A stretch of 46,680 nt of DNA from Pseudomonadota bacterium (GCA_023426505.1 JAFAAP010000081.1:1-46680), one strand, 5' to 3'; numbered from the stretch's first letter, positions 34,117-42,608 are shown. Program-made: numbers and translations. The notes: a model not told the origin generated them from the letters alone.

Positions 34117-34429
34117 CCCTCGGAGCCTTATGCTCCCGCTCCTTCATATGGTGACGGCTTCGTCCGTGCAAAAGGGATTGCTGGGCGAACCCGCCCATCC
34201 AAGGTAAAAAATTCGGGAGATCCCGACATCGTTCCTGACCCGGCGGCGGATTCACTGCCGGATGCCGCTGAATCTCTCTTGTTAGGTAAGGTCTCATATT
34301 GTTCGCGGGTTGTTCCCTACAGGAACAACGAGGCTCTAGTGCCGGTCCTGCATAAAGAAAATTGTCTGGCGCGGATTCAGCCATCCCCGTTATCCACAGG
34401 TACGCGCCTCGACTCGCTGCCAAGCTCAT

Positions 34430-34444
34430 GTTCTTGTTTTGTTC
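34430..34444 (+). promoter_or_regulatory. LexA (SOS) box upstream of dinB
   Basis: GTTC (34430-34433), seven bases, GTTC (34441-34444): an exact alphaproteobacterial SOS box. It ends 24 bases before the dinB ATG. The rest of 34117-34429 shows no gene or structure that I can support. Confidence 0.75.
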
Positions 34445-34468
34445 AGTAAGCAAGAAGGTGTTTGAGCG

Positions 34469-35719
34469 ATGCGCAAACCGGGCGGTCTGGAACGTCTCTA
34501 CGTCGATTTCGACTCGTTCTTTGCGAGCGCGGAGCAGCATCTCCAGCCACGGCTTCGGGGCAGGCCCGTGGGCGTCATCCCTGTCGATTCGGAGCATACG
34601 GGCGTGATCGCCGTCAGCCGGGAAGCCAAGGCCATCGGAATCAAGCGCGGCGACTTCGTGCGCGATGTGCGGCGGCTGTGCCCGGACATCGTGCTGGTGA
34701 CGGCACGGCACGAGCGATACGTGGACCTGCATCGGGATATCGTCGAGGCCATCGGGACCGTGCTCCCGGTCAAGGCCGTCTGCTCCATCGACGAGATGGT
34801 CTGCGCTCTGACCCCGTCCGAGCAACGTGACGCCCTGGCGCTCGGTCGTCGGGTCAAGGCGGTCATCGCCGCGGAGATCGGCCCTTCCCTCACCTGTTCC
34901 GTGGGTCTGGGGCCGAACGACCTCCTGGCCAAGATTGCCGCCGAGATGGAGAAGCCCGACGGCCTCGTGGCCCTCCACCCGAAGGACCTTCCCGGCCGCC
35001 TTCTCTCCCTTCCCTTGGCCGACATTCCCGGGATCGCCAAGGGCAACGCCGCACGCCTCACCCGGGCGGGCATCGGCGACATGGCGGCCCTCTGGCGGCT
35101 CCAGCCCAAGGAGATGCGCCGCCTATGGGGCAGCGTCGAGGGGGAACGGCTCTGGATGGGTCTTCACGGCTATGCGGTCGAGCGGCCGGAGACCCGACGC
35201 CGGATGTTCGGCCACGGGCGGGTTCTTCCGGCGGACTGGCGCCATCTCGGCGGCGCCTATGCCTGCGCCCGGGTCCTCCTCGCGAAGGCTGCGAACCGCA
35301 TGCGCCGCGCCGGGTTCGCCGCGCGGGCGCTGGCCCTGTGGCTGACCGATCGGAAAAGCGCGGGCTGGTATGCGGAGGAACGCCTTCAGCCGACCTGGGA
35401 CGACCCATCCCTGCTCGCCTGCCTGGCCCGCCTCTTCAATCATGCGGCGCGCGAATTGCCGCCGCGGACGCCCCACCGCAGCGTCCATGTCACGCTGCAT
35501 GATCTCGTTCCCCTGAAGGATATCGAAGGGGATCTGTTCGGGCATACGGCCGAGGCGCAACTCAAGCGCCGGCTCGAATATCTCTCGCTTCTGGCGGATC
35601 GGATGAACGCCGGATACCGACGCACGCTCCTGCATTGGGGGCCCTGGACCACCATCCCGGGCGGCTACGCGGGCGCGAAGATCGCCTTCAACAGGATTCC
35701 CGACGCGGAGGACTTCTGA
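34469..35719 (+). CDS. dinB: Y-family DNA polymerase, DinB-like
   Basis: 416 residues. Catalytic motifs are intact: YVDFDSFFASAEQ with D13, and the SIDEM motif (S106-M110) with D108 and E109. The palm and fingers continue to about 240, with the helix-hairpin-helix LADIPGIAKGNAARLTRAGI in the thumb, and the little finger follows. The C-terminus (GGYAGAKIAFNRIPDAEDF) belongs to the alphaproteobacterial DinB variant, and I see no QxxLF-type clamp-binding motif. The enzyme performs error-prone translesion synthesis. The LexA box indicates SOS induction. Confidence 0.92.
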   Translation: MRKPGGLERLYVDFDSFFASAEQHLQPRLRGRPVGVIPVDSEHTGVIAVSREAKAIGIKRGDFVRDVRRLCPDIVLVTARHERYVDLHRDIVEAIGTVLPVKAVCSIDEMVCALTPSEQRDALALGRRVKAVIAAEIGPSLTCSVGLGPNDLLAKIAAEMEKPDGLVALHPKDLPGRLLSLPLADIPGIAKGNAARLTRAGIGDMAALWRLQPKEMRRLWGSVEGERLWMGLHGYAVERPETRRRMFGHGRVLPADWRHLGGAYACARVLLAKAANRMRRAGFAARALALWLTDRKSAGWYAEERLQPTWDDPSLLACLARLFNHAARELPPRTPHRSVHVTLHDLVPLKDIEGDLFGHTAEAQLKRRLEYLSLLADRMNAGYRRTLLHWGPWTTIPGGYAGAKIAFNRIPDAEDF

Positions 35720-35751
35720 GGTCCCTCCGCGTCGGGGATAGTCGGTGGAGG

Positions 35752-36642
35752 TCAGGCCGCCACGGCCTTCCGGGGCTGGACCTCGGCCTCGTAGTCTTCC
35801 ATGAGGGTCCTGGTCATGTTGCCCGGCTTGTAGACATGGGTGCCGACCTCGGACACCGGGGTCACCTCGGCGGCCGTGCCGGTGATGAAGCACTCGTTGA
35901 AGCTCGGCAGCTCCTCCGGCATGATCCGCCGCTCCTGCACCTCGAAGCCGCGGCGATTGGCGAGGTCGATCACCGTGCGTCGGGTGATGCCGTCGAGGAA
36001 GCAATCGGCGATCGGCGTGTGAACGGCGCCGTCCCGGATGAAGAAGATGTTGGCGCCGGTGCACTCCGCCACGCGGCCCTGCCAGTCGAGCATGAGGGCG
36101 TCGGCATAGCCGCGCCGCTCGGCCCGATGCTTCGAGATGGTGCAGATCATGTAGAGGCCTGCGGCCTTCGCGGCCGAGGGCGCCGTCGCCGGATCGGGAC
36201 GGCGGTACTCGGCCATGTCGATCCGGATGCCCTTCATCTTCTCGGCCGGGTCGAAGTAGCTCGGCCAGTCCCAGCTCGCGATGGCGAGATGGATCTGGTT
36301 GGCCTGAGCGGCCACGCCCATCATGTCCGATCCGCGCCAGGCGACCGGGCGCAGATAGGCATTGGTCTGGCCGTTCCGCTCGATCACGAGCCGCTTGGCC
36401 GCGTCGATCTCGTCCACCGAATACGGGATTTCGAAATCGAGGATCTCGGCCGATTTCCTCAGGCGCTCCGAGTGCTCCGTGGACTTGAAGATCTCGCCGC
36501 CGTAAGCCCGCTCGCCCTCGAACACGCTGGACGCATAATGCAGGCCGTGGGAGAGAACATGGAGCTTGGCGTCCTTCCAGGGTACAAGCTGTCCGTCGTA
36601 CCAGATCCATCCGTCACGTTGATCGAAGGGGGTCGCGGACAT
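35752..36642 (-). CDS. ilvE: branched-chain amino acid aminotransferase
   Basis: 296 residues from the ATG at 36642 (GAGGAGAAG upstream); a further in-frame start at 36723 is too far. Fold-type IV aminotransferase: LHVLSHGLHYASSVFEGERA near the N-terminus, AYLRPVAWRG, the PLP lysine in PSAAKAAGLYMI, and VAECTGANIFF, plus CFITGTAAEVTPVSEVG. It transaminates leucine, isoleucine and valine with 2-oxoglutarate. It is divergent from the MarR gene, and their promoters overlap. Confidence 0.94.
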   Translation of the reverse strand: MSATPFDQRDGWIWYDGQLVPWKDAKLHVLSHGLHYASSVFEGERAYGGEIFKSTEHSERLRKSAEILDFEIPYSVDEIDAAKRLVIERNGQTNAYLRPVAWRGSDMMGVAAQANQIHLAIASWDWPSYFDPAEKMKGIRIDMAEYRRPDPATAPSAAKAAGLYMICTISKHRAERRGYADALMLDWQGRVAECTGANIFFIRDGAVHTPIADCFLDGITRRTVIDLANRRGFEVQERRIMPEELPSFNECFITGTAAEVTPVSEVGTHVYKPGNMTRTLMEDYEAEVQPRKAVAA

Positions 36643-36741
36643 CGTTCTTCTCCTCAAGGGCAGCCATAGCGAACATCGGGGCTGCGTAATTTCCGATGCG
36701 CTTCCGACCGGTTTGAGGTTCATTCATTTCGCGGAAGCGCC

Positions 36742-36774
36742 TTGACGAGTAACAATCGTCCTGAGATATGTCAA
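36742..36774. promoter_or_regulatory. overlapping divergent sigma70-like promoters of ilvE and the MarR gene
   Basis: Plus strand: TTGACG (36742-36747), 17 bases, GATATG (36765-36770) toward the MarR gene. Minus strand: TTGACA (36774-36769), 17 bases, TACTCG (36751-36746) toward ilvE. The two share almost the same 33 bases, including TTGAC...GTCAA arms. Confidence 0.4.
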
Positions 36775-36793
36775 CAAGGCTGACTTAAAATGG

Positions 36794-37321
36794 ATGAGCA
36801 CGGTGCCTGACGCAATCCCGGCTATGAGACCTTCGCAGATCGGCAGCGACATCCTGCCCGAGACTCCGGCCTACGACCTGATCGAGCTCCTTTTCTTCGC
36901 CTACCGGGACTTCGTCAGCGACCCGGACAGGATTCTCGACGAGTACGGTTTCGGCCGGGCGCACCACCGGGTCCTGCACTTCGTCGACCGCCAGCCCGGC
37001 CTGACGATCGCGGAGCTCCTCGACATCCTGCGGATCACCAAGCAGAGCCTGAACCGGGTCCTCAAGGAGCTGATCGAGAAGGACTTCATCGAGAGCCGCA
37101 CCGGCACCTCGGATCGCCGCCAGCGGCTGCTGTTCGCGACCGAGCAGGGCCACGATCTGGCCGTGAAGCTCGCCAACCTGCAGACCCGCCGGATCATGCG
37201 GGCGCTGGCGGACCTCGACCCGGCCACGAAGGACCATGTCAGCCGCTATCTGCTGCGCCTGATCGACCCGGACGACCGCGCCCATGTGGAGCGTCTCGTT
37301 TTCGGGGCGAAGAAAAGCTGA
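36794..37321 (+). CDS. MarR family transcriptional regulator (PetP-like)
   Basis: 175 residues. The winged helix-turn-helix is at about 65-140: FGRAHHRVLHFVDRQPGLTI, LDILRITKQSLNRVLKELIE and ESRTGTSDRRQRLLFATEQG, the last being the wing. The order MarR, OmpR-type regulator and EnvZ-like kinase, opposite ilvE, is the petP-petR arrangement known from Rhodobacter and conserved in Rhizobiales. It may autoregulate through the TTGAC...GTCAA repeat upstream. Effector unknown. Confidence 0.9.
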   Translation: MSTVPDAIPAMRPSQIGSDILPETPAYDLIELLFFAYRDFVSDPDRILDEYGFGRAHHRVLHFVDRQPGLTIAELLDILRITKQSLNRVLKELIEKDFIESRTGTSDRRQRLLFATEQGHDLAVKLANLQTRRIMRALADLDPATKDHVSRYLLRLIDPDDRAHVERLVFGAKKS

Positions 37322-37357
37322 TAAGGCGGGATCGGCGACCTCAGAACCTCGGACCCG

Positions 37358-38083
37358 ATGGAACCCACACGCGTCGACATTCCCGATCATGCGCCCCACG
37401 TCCTCGTGGTGGACGACGACCGCCGGCTGCGCGATCTGCTGGCGCGGTTCCTGACCGGGTCCGGCTACAGGGTGACGACGGCCGCCAGCGCCGCCGAGGC
37501 GCGGGCCAAGACCGAGAACCTGGTGTTCGACGCCCTGGTGCTCGACGTGATGATGCCCGGCGAAAGCGGCTTCGACTATGCCCGCAGCATCCGCGAGACC
37601 TCCCAGGTCCCGATCCTGATGCTGACCGCCCGCGCGGACGCGGCCGACCGGGTGACGGGTCTCGAGATCGGCGCGGACGACTACCTGTCGAAGCCCTTCG
37701 AGCCCCGCGAGCTGCTGCTGCGCCTCGGCAACATCCTGAAGCGGAACGCCGCTCCGGCCGGCAACGGCGATGCAAGTAGCGACTTGCCGGAAGTCATCCG
37801 TTTCGGACCCTTCTCGTTCCGCTTCGACCGGGGCGAGCTGCGGCGCGATGACGACCTCATCCGCATCACCGAGCGGGAGCGGGAGATCCTGACCATCCTG
37901 GGCGCCCGGGCCGGAGACCACGTGGCCCGCGAGGAGCTGGCCGGGATCGGCGCCGCAGCCAACGAGCGCACCGTCGACGTGCAGATCAACCGCCTGCGCC
38001 GCAAGATCGAGACGGATCCGGCCAATCCCCTCTTCCTCCAGACCGTGCGCGGCATCGGCTACCGCCTCGTCATCGATCGATGA
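37358..38083 (+). CDS. OmpR-family response regulator (PetR-like)
   Basis: 241 residues. The receiver domain (about 14-128) has the acidic pair VVDDDRR, phosphoacceptor D63 in LVLDVMMPGESG, T in LMLTARAD and K in YLSKPFEP. The DNA-binding winged helix (about 140-238) ends in RTVDVQINRLRRKIETDPAN and TVRGIGYRLV. The stop overlaps the start of the kinase gene as ATGA, so the pair is coupled. PetR in related bacteria is needed for cytochrome bc1 expression; carrying that role over here is inference. Confidence 0.94.
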   Translation: MEPTRVDIPDHAPHVLVVDDDRRLRDLLARFLTGSGYRVTTAASAAEARAKTENLVFDALVLDVMMPGESGFDYARSIRETSQVPILMLTARADAADRVTGLEIGADDYLSKPFEPRELLLRLGNILKRNAAPAGNGDASSDLPEVIRFGPFSFRFDRGELRRDDDLIRITEREREILTILGARAGDHVAREELAGIGAAANERTVDVQINRLRRKIETDPANPLFLQTVRGIGYRLVIDR

Positions 38084-39438
38084 AGCTCAGCGCGGCCCTG
38101 AAGCGTTCTCCCGTCGACTGGGCCGCGCGCTGGCTCAGCCGATACCTGCCGAAGGGCCTCTATGCCCGGTCGCTGATCATCATCATCGCGCCGGTGGTGC
38201 TGCTCCAGTCCATCGTGGCCTATGCCTTCATGGAGCGGCACTGGCAGCTCGTCACCCGCCGCCTCTCGTCGGCCGTCACGGCAGACATCTCGGCGCTCAT
38301 CGACATCTACGAGAGCTATCCCCAGGACAAGGACGCCTCGACCCTCGTGCGGATCGCCTCCGAGCGCCTCCAGCTCGACGTGGACATCCTCCACGACGCG
38401 GACCTGCCGCCGCCGGGTCCAAAGCCGTTCTTCTCCATTCTCGACGAGACGCTGGCGGAAGAGTTGCGCCGCCAGATCGACCGCCCCTACTGGTTCGACA
38501 CGGTCGGACGCTCGAACTACGTGGAGATCCGCGTCAAGCTCGACCAGAACAGCGTCATGCGCGTCCTGGCCCGCCGCAGCCAGGCCTATGCGTCGAACTC
38601 GCACATCTTCCTGGTCTGGATGGGCGGCTCGTCCTTCGTGCTGCTCGGCATCGCCATCCTGTTCCTGCGCAACCAGATCCGCCCGATCCTGCGCCTGTCG
38701 GAAGCGGCGGAGGCGCTCGGCAAGGGCCGTGAGATCGAGTTCCGTCCGCGTGGCGCGCGCGAGGTCCGGCAGGCGGGCCACGCCTTCCTGGAGATGAAGC
38801 GCCGCATCGAGCGCAGCATGGAGCAGCGCACCACCATGCTGAACGGCGTGAGCCACGACCTGCGCACGATCCTCACCCGCTTCAAGCTCTCGCTCGTCTT
38901 CCTCGACCAGACGCCGGAGGTAGAGGACCTCAAGCGCGACGTGGACGAGATGAGCCGCATGCTCGAAGGCTATCTCGCCTTCGCCCGCGGCGATGCGGGC
39001 GAGCAGGCGGTCGAGACCGATCTGCGCCTGCTGCTGCAGGAACTGCAGTCGGATGCGGAAAGGCAGGGCTACGGGCTGGCCCTCGACATCATCGGCGACC
39101 CCATCGTCACCGTTCGCCCCGACGCGTTCCGCCGGCTCCTGTTCAACCTCGTGGCCAACGCGGCGCGGCACGGAGACCGGGTCGAGATCTCCGCCAACCA
39201 CGAGACGCGCTGGCTGGTGCTGCATGTGGACGACGACGGGCCGGGCATCGCGCCGGAGCTGCGCGAGGAGGTGTTCAAGCCCTTCGTTCGCCTCGACGAG
39301 GCGCGCAACCAGGACGAAGGCGGCTCCGGTCTCGGCCTAGCAATCGCCCGCGACATCGCGCGCTCACACGGCGGCGACATCACGCTGAGCGAAAGCCCGC
39401 TCGGAGGCCTGCGCGCGACGGTGCGGCTGCCGGCCTAG
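38080..39438 (+). CDS. EnvZ-like sensor histidine kinase
   Basis: 452 residues. Membrane helices at about 30-50 and 176-197 enclose a periplasmic sensor of about 125 residues, followed by a HAMP linker (RPILRLSEAAEALGKGREIE). The phosphoacceptor is H259 in GVSHDLRTILTRFKLSL; the usual Pro of the H-box (SHDLRTP) is Ile. The ATPase domain has LLFNLVANAARHGD, DDDGPGIAPE and GSGLGLAIARDIARSHGG. It pairs with the response regulator immediately upstream, whose gene it overlaps by four bases. Signal unknown. Confidence 0.94.
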   Translation: MKLSAALKRSPVDWAARWLSRYLPKGLYARSLIIIIAPVVLLQSIVAYAFMERHWQLVTRRLSSAVTADISALIDIYESYPQDKDASTLVRIASERLQLDVDILHDADLPPPGPKPFFSILDETLAEELRRQIDRPYWFDTVGRSNYVEIRVKLDQNSVMRVLARRSQAYASNSHIFLVWMGGSSFVLLGIAILFLRNQIRPILRLSEAAEALGKGREIEFRPRGAREVRQAGHAFLEMKRRIERSMEQRTTMLNGVSHDLRTILTRFKLSLVFLDQTPEVEDLKRDVDEMSRMLEGYLAFARGDAGEQAVETDLRLLLQELQSDAERQGYGLALDIIGDPIVTVRPDAFRRLLFNLVANAARHGDRVEISANHETRWLVLHVDDDGPGIAPELREEVFKPFVRLDEARNQDEGGSGLGLAIARDIARSHGGDITLSESPLGGLRATVRLPA

Positions 39439-39439
39439 A

Positions 39440-39482
39440 GCATTTTTCGGCGAAGTGGATCCGGTTCGCCGTCAAAAAATGC
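39440..39482. repeat. Rhizobiales-type extragenic palindrome
   Basis: GCATTTTT (39440-39447) and CGGCGAA (39448-39454) pair with TTCGCCG (39465-39471) and AAAAATGC (39475-39482). The GCATTTTTCGGCGAAGTGG core is a frequently seen intergenic repeat in this order. It follows the kinase stop. Confidence 0.6.
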
Positions 39483-39497
39483 GGCATGGGCAAGGAG

Positions 39498-39529
39498 AGA
39501 GCTGTTCCCACACACATGGGAACAGCTCT
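39498..39529. terminator. hairpin between convergent kinase and csaA genes
   Basis: A perfect 13-bp stem, AGAGCTGTTCCCA (39498-39510) with TGGGAACAGCTCT (39517-39529), loop CACACA. No T-run follows, but position between two stops suggests termination or 3'-end protection. Confidence 0.55.
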
Positions 39530-39532
39530 GGA

Positions 39533-39892
39533 TCAGTAGAGACGGCCGCCGACGGGCACGTCGCGGTCCGGGCGGATGAGCATGACCTCGCCCTTGTCGT
39601 CCGGCACCCCGAGGGTGAGGACCTCCGACATGAAGGGTCCGATCTGGCGAGGCGGGAAGTTCACCACGGCCAGGACCTGCTGGCCCACGAGATCCTCGAG
39701 CGTGTGGTTGACGGTGATCTGGGCCGACGAGCGCTTGATCCCGATCTCCGGCCCGAAATCGATCGTCAGCTTGAAGGCAGGCTTGCGCGCTTGCGGAAAG
39801 GGTTCGACCGCAACGATCCGGCCGACCCGGATATCCACCTTCAGGAAATCGCCGAACGCGATCTGGCCTGCCGCAGAACTCGTCTGATCCAT
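39533..39892 (-). CDS. csaA: tRNA-binding domain protein, CsaA type
   Basis: 119 residues. It matches the EMAP-II/CsaA OB-fold: FLKVDIRVGRIVAVEPFPQA, FKLTIDFGPEIGIKRSSAQI, VGQQVLAVVNFPPRQIGPFM and the C-terminal VPVGGRLY. Dimeric CsaA is a tRNA-binding protein with reported chaperone activity in secretion. Full length, cytoplasmic. It follows the TetR gene on the minus strand after 21 bases, so the two are likely one transcript. Confidence 0.92.
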   Translation of the reverse strand: MDQTSSAAGQIAFGDFLKVDIRVGRIVAVEPFPQARKPAFKLTIDFGPEIGIKRSSAQITVNHTLEDLVGQQVLAVVNFPPRQIGPFMSEVLTLGVPDDKGEVMLIRPDRDVPVGGRLY

Positions 39893-39913
39893 CGTGCCCC
39901 CTTGATTGTCGTA

Positions 39914-40618
39914 TCAGATCGCGGCGGCGGGATTGTCCGCCTCGCCTTCTTCCTGCGGCCGCCGGCGCTCCCGGCGGGACGGCCGACGTCCTTCGAGCAG
40001 CGCGCGCCCGATGGCCCGGAACGGCGCCGTGAAGCGGCGCACATCCTCGGCCTGTTCGAGGATCCGCTCGCCGCGGCGCAGCTCGCGGTCGAGGCGCGCC
40101 ATGGTGCGTGCGAGCGTCGGATCGTCGTCGTCGAACCATGTCCGCATGGTGTTGGCCCAGACGAGAACCGCGCCCTGGAGTTTCAGGGCTCCGAGCGGAC
40201 CTTCCGTCGAGATGCCGGCCGCCGCCAGCATGAAGCGCTGCGAGTTGAGCGCGACCTGGTTGAGGGCCGCGAGCGAGGCCGGATCGTAACGCAGGTCCTG
40301 CGAGATCCGGCGCAGCGCCTCCCTGTAGGGTGCAAGCGCATCGAAGCGGCGCATGAACACGTCGAAGATGCGCTCGCGTGCCGGTTCGCCGGCGAGATCA
40401 TCCGTGGTGCCTTCGAGGACCTGCTTGTCGATCTTGCGGGAGAGAGCCCCGAGCACCGCGCCCTTGGACGGGAAGAGGTCGCGGAACTCGGCGAGCGACA
40501 CGTTCGCCGCCTGGGCGATGTCCTTGATCTCGATGCTGTTCCACGAGCGCCGGGATGCGAGATCCATGAGAGCGTCGACGATCGCTTGGCGTTTGTCGGT
40601 TGAAGCTTCCGCCGGCAT
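39914..40618 (-). CDS. TetR family transcriptional regulator
   Basis: 234 residues from the ATG at 40618 (AGGAG upstream); an upstream in-frame extension to 40705 is unlikely. The helix-turn-helix is at about 12-58 (RQAIVDALMDLASRRSWNSI, IKDIAQAANVSLAEFRDLFP, SKGAVLGALSRKID). The ligand domain has FMRRFDALAPYREALRRIS and WANTMRTWFDDDDPTLARTM, followed by a basic tail ending in a disordered stretch. It resembles the COQ9-like/TetR proteins of Rhizobiales, so a COQ9-type role cannot be excluded. Ligand unknown. Confidence 0.83.
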   Translation of the reverse strand: MPAEASTDKRQAIVDALMDLASRRSWNSIEIKDIAQAANVSLAEFRDLFPSKGAVLGALSRKIDKQVLEGTTDDLAGEPARERIFDVFMRRFDALAPYREALRRISQDLRYDPASLAALNQVALNSQRFMLAAAGISTEGPLGALKLQGAVLVWANTMRTWFDDDDPTLARTMARLDRELRRGERILEQAEDVRRFTAPFRAIGRALLEGRRPSRRERRRPQEEGEADNPAAAI

Positions 40619-40682
40619 GGCATTCTCCTGACTGTGACTCCAGGCCTTATCTAGGAGCCCCCGGCCCCAGGAACACCGTCCT

Positions 40683-41510
40683 TCAGCCGGACAGCTCCCC
40701 GGCACGCCGCTTTGCCGCAGCGACCGCCTCGCGCATCAGCGCCTTCAAGCCATTCTCCTCGGCCATGAGCACCTCGAGCGCCGCAGCCGTAGTGCCTCCC
40801 GGCGACGTGACGTTCTGCCGGAGCGTTGCTGGCGAAAGGTCGCTCTGGAACAGGAGCTCGCCCGCTCCCGTCACCGTTGCGCGTGCCAGCCGCTCGGCGA
40901 GCTCGGCCGGGAGGCCCGCCGCGGCCCCGGCCTCGGCCAGGCACTCGACCAGATGGAACACATAGGCCGGGCCCGAGCCTGACAGGGCGGTCACGGCGTC
41001 GATCAGGTCCTCGGTGTCGAGCCATTCGACGATGCCGTTGCTGCGCAGGAGCGCATCCGCCATCCGGCGCTGCGCGTCGGTCACCTCGGGACTGGCGGCG
41101 GCGCCCGTCGCGCCCCGCCCGATGCTGGCCGGAAGGTTCGGCATCGCGCGAACGATCGCCGTCGCGCCCGGGAGGCGGCTGCGCAGATCGCCCATGGTCT
41201 TGCCGGCGAGAATGGACACGATGAGCGTCTGCGGCCCCACGAGCCCGTTCAGGCCGGGGGCGGCCTGGTCAAGCATCTGCGGCTTGATCGCGAGCACCAG
41301 CACCTCGGGCGCGGACGGATGCGCGGGATTGAGAGCGACGCCCCGCCCCTCGCAGAAGCGCACCATCTGGTCGGACGGACGCGGATCGATCACCGTCACG
41401 CCCTCGGGCTTCATGCCGACCGCAAGCCACCCTTCCAGCATGGAGCCGCCCATCTTTCCGGCTCCGACGAGAACGAGGGATGAAGGAAGAGAACGGGCGT
41501 CAATGGACAT
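40683..41510 (-). CDS. proC: pyrroline-5-carboxylate reductase
   Basis: 275 residues from the ATG at 41510. The NAD(P) site is LVLVGAGKMGGSMLEGWLAV; downstream come VLAIKPQMLDQ, RAMPNLPASIGRGATG, and the ProC signature ALSGSGPAYVFHLVECLAEA with LRQNVTSPGGTTAAALEVL. It catalyses the last step of proline synthesis, reducing 1-pyrroline-5-carboxylate. It lies between the YbjN gene upstream and the TetR gene downstream on the same strand, a YbjN-proC order commonly seen in Rhizobiales. Confidence 0.95.
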   Translation of the reverse strand: MSIDARSLPSSLVLVGAGKMGGSMLEGWLAVGMKPEGVTVIDPRPSDQMVRFCEGRGVALNPAHPSAPEVLVLAIKPQMLDQAAPGLNGLVGPQTLIVSILAGKTMGDLRSRLPGATAIVRAMPNLPASIGRGATGAAASPEVTDAQRRMADALLRSNGIVEWLDTEDLIDAVTALSGSGPAYVFHLVECLAEAGAAAGLPAELAERLARATVTGAGELLFQSDLSPATLRQNVTSPGGTTAAALEVLMAEENGLKALMREAVAAAKRRAGELSG

Positions 41511-41583
41511 GGGGAACCTGGACCGGGCTGATGAAGGAGGCCGCACTCTAGGCGGCCCGCTCCGGTCCTGTCGAGGCCGGTTT

Positions 41584-42084
41584 TTAGGCCTCGCCTTCGG
41601 TTTCGAACAGCACGCTATCGAGCGCCTCGCGCGCCGACTTGCCGGCCCAGATCACGAACTGGAAGGCCTGGAAGTAGCGTTCGCAGGCCTCGACCGCGAC
41701 GCGCAGCATGGTCTCGCACTGGCCGTGGGTCGGATCGGCGCCGCCCGCGAGCAGGAGCGCGTGGCGGAACATCACCACGTTCTCCGAGCTCCACAGGTCG
41801 AAATGCCCGACCCAGAGCTGCTCGTTGATGCGCGAGATGAGCTGGAGGACTTCCTGCCGGCGCCGCTCGGGCACCTTGAGGTCGAACGCGCAGGCCACAT
41901 GCAGCGCCTCCACGTCCTCGATCCACGTGAACGCGATGTGGTAGTCCGCCCATTGTCCGGAGACGGACACGGACATCTCGTCCGTCGCCGCGCGATCGAA
42001 GATCCATTGACGCAAGGACGCGAGCCGCTCGACGACATCGAGCGGATGTTCCATGCGATCAATTTCGAAGTGAAGTTGCGACAT
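41584..42084 (-). CDS. YbjN domain protein
   Basis: 166 residues from the ATG at 42084; a TTG at 42132 would add 16 residues but would run through an inverted repeat. The YbjN fold is seen in MEHPLDVVERLASLRQWIFD, ADYHIAFTWIEDVEALHVAC, RRRQEVLQLISRINEQLWVG and CERYFQAFQFVIWAGKSARE. YbjN proteins share the type III secretion chaperone-like fold and affect motility and stress in E. coli; the molecular role is unclear. Two related palindromes lie in its upstream region. Confidence 0.87.
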   Translation of the reverse strand: MSQLHFEIDRMEHPLDVVERLASLRQWIFDRAATDEMSVSVSGQWADYHIAFTWIEDVEALHVACAFDLKVPERRRQEVLQLISRINEQLWVGHFDLWSSENVVMFRHALLLAGGADPTHGQCETMLRVAVEACERYFQAFQFVIWAGKSAREALDSVLFETEGEA

Positions 42085-42106
42085 ATCGATCCAAAGGGCT
42101 TGGACG

Positions 42107-42128
42107 CTGAATATTGGAACATATTCAG
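42107..42128. repeat. inverted repeat, copy 1, upstream of the YbjN gene
   Basis: CTGAATA (42107-42113), eight bases, TATTCAG (42122-42128). Shares arms with the copy at 42170-42198; the centres are about 67 bases apart. Operator or repeat element. Confidence 0.6.
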
Positions 42129-42169
42129 GCAATAGCGTTACGTAGATTCAGGGATAAGCCAGATCGAAC

Positions 42170-42198
42170 GCTGCTGAATACGTTGCATATTCAGCAGC
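42170..42198. repeat. inverted repeat, copy 2, upstream of the YbjN gene
   Basis: GCTGCTGAATA (42170-42180), seven bases, TATTCAGCAGC (42188-42198): 11 perfect base pairs. Followed by ccttt on the plus strand, too short for a clear terminator. Confidence 0.6.
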
Positions 42199-42326
42199 CT
42201 TTCCGCCCCAACCACGAATCAGCTCATGAATCGACAGTCTTAGATTTTGGCCTGAGTCACAATGCGTCCGGTTGACCTGTCCACAACAGGCGGCCGAGCC
42301 TGAGGGAGTAAAGCGTGCGGGCTGCT

Positions 42327-42608
42327 TCAGGCGGAGGCGGCCGGGGTGGACGCGCCGCCCTGATCCAGCTTCGCCTCGAGGGCCTTGATGCGGGCCTCAA
42401 GGCGCTCGTTCTCCTCGCGGGCGGCGACCACCATGTCGCGCAGGACCTCGACCTCCTCGCGGGTGGCGATGTCCATCTCCTTCACGAGACGCTCGATCTG
42501 GGTCCGGACCACGGTCTCGACCTCGCGGCGGACCCCTTGGGCGGCGCCGGCCGCATCGGTGGCGAGGCGGGCGAGTTCGTCGAAGATCCGGTTGGAAGAT
42601 TGAGTCAT
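42327..42608 (-). CDS. UbiK/BMFP family accessory factor
   Basis: 93 residues from the ATG at 42608; the open frame extends upstream but only as antisense to lgt leader DNA. Sequence: RIFDELARLATDAAGAAQGV, then a coiled coil (TQIERLVKEMDIATREEVEV, AREENERLEARIKALEAKL) and an Ala/Ser tail, the BMFP pattern of membrane-fusogenic proteins. UbiK supports aerobic ubiquinone synthesis in Enterobacteria. It is divergent from lgt. The role is assumed by family. Confidence 0.85.
   Translation of the reverse strand: MTQSSNRIFDELARLATDAAGAAQGVRREVETVVRTQIERLVKEMDIATREEVEVLRDMVVAAREENERLEARIKALEAKLDQGGASTPAASA

Noticed and set aside
32860..34449. A 529-codon plus-strand frame running from the DJ-1 gene across the Tim44-like gene
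   Set aside because: It covers the antisense of the Tim44-like gene and a terminator, with no domain.
42116..42139. GGAAC followed by CGTT near the YbjN palindromes
   Set aside because: The spacing is 15, outside the EcfG rule, and no plus-strand gene follows.
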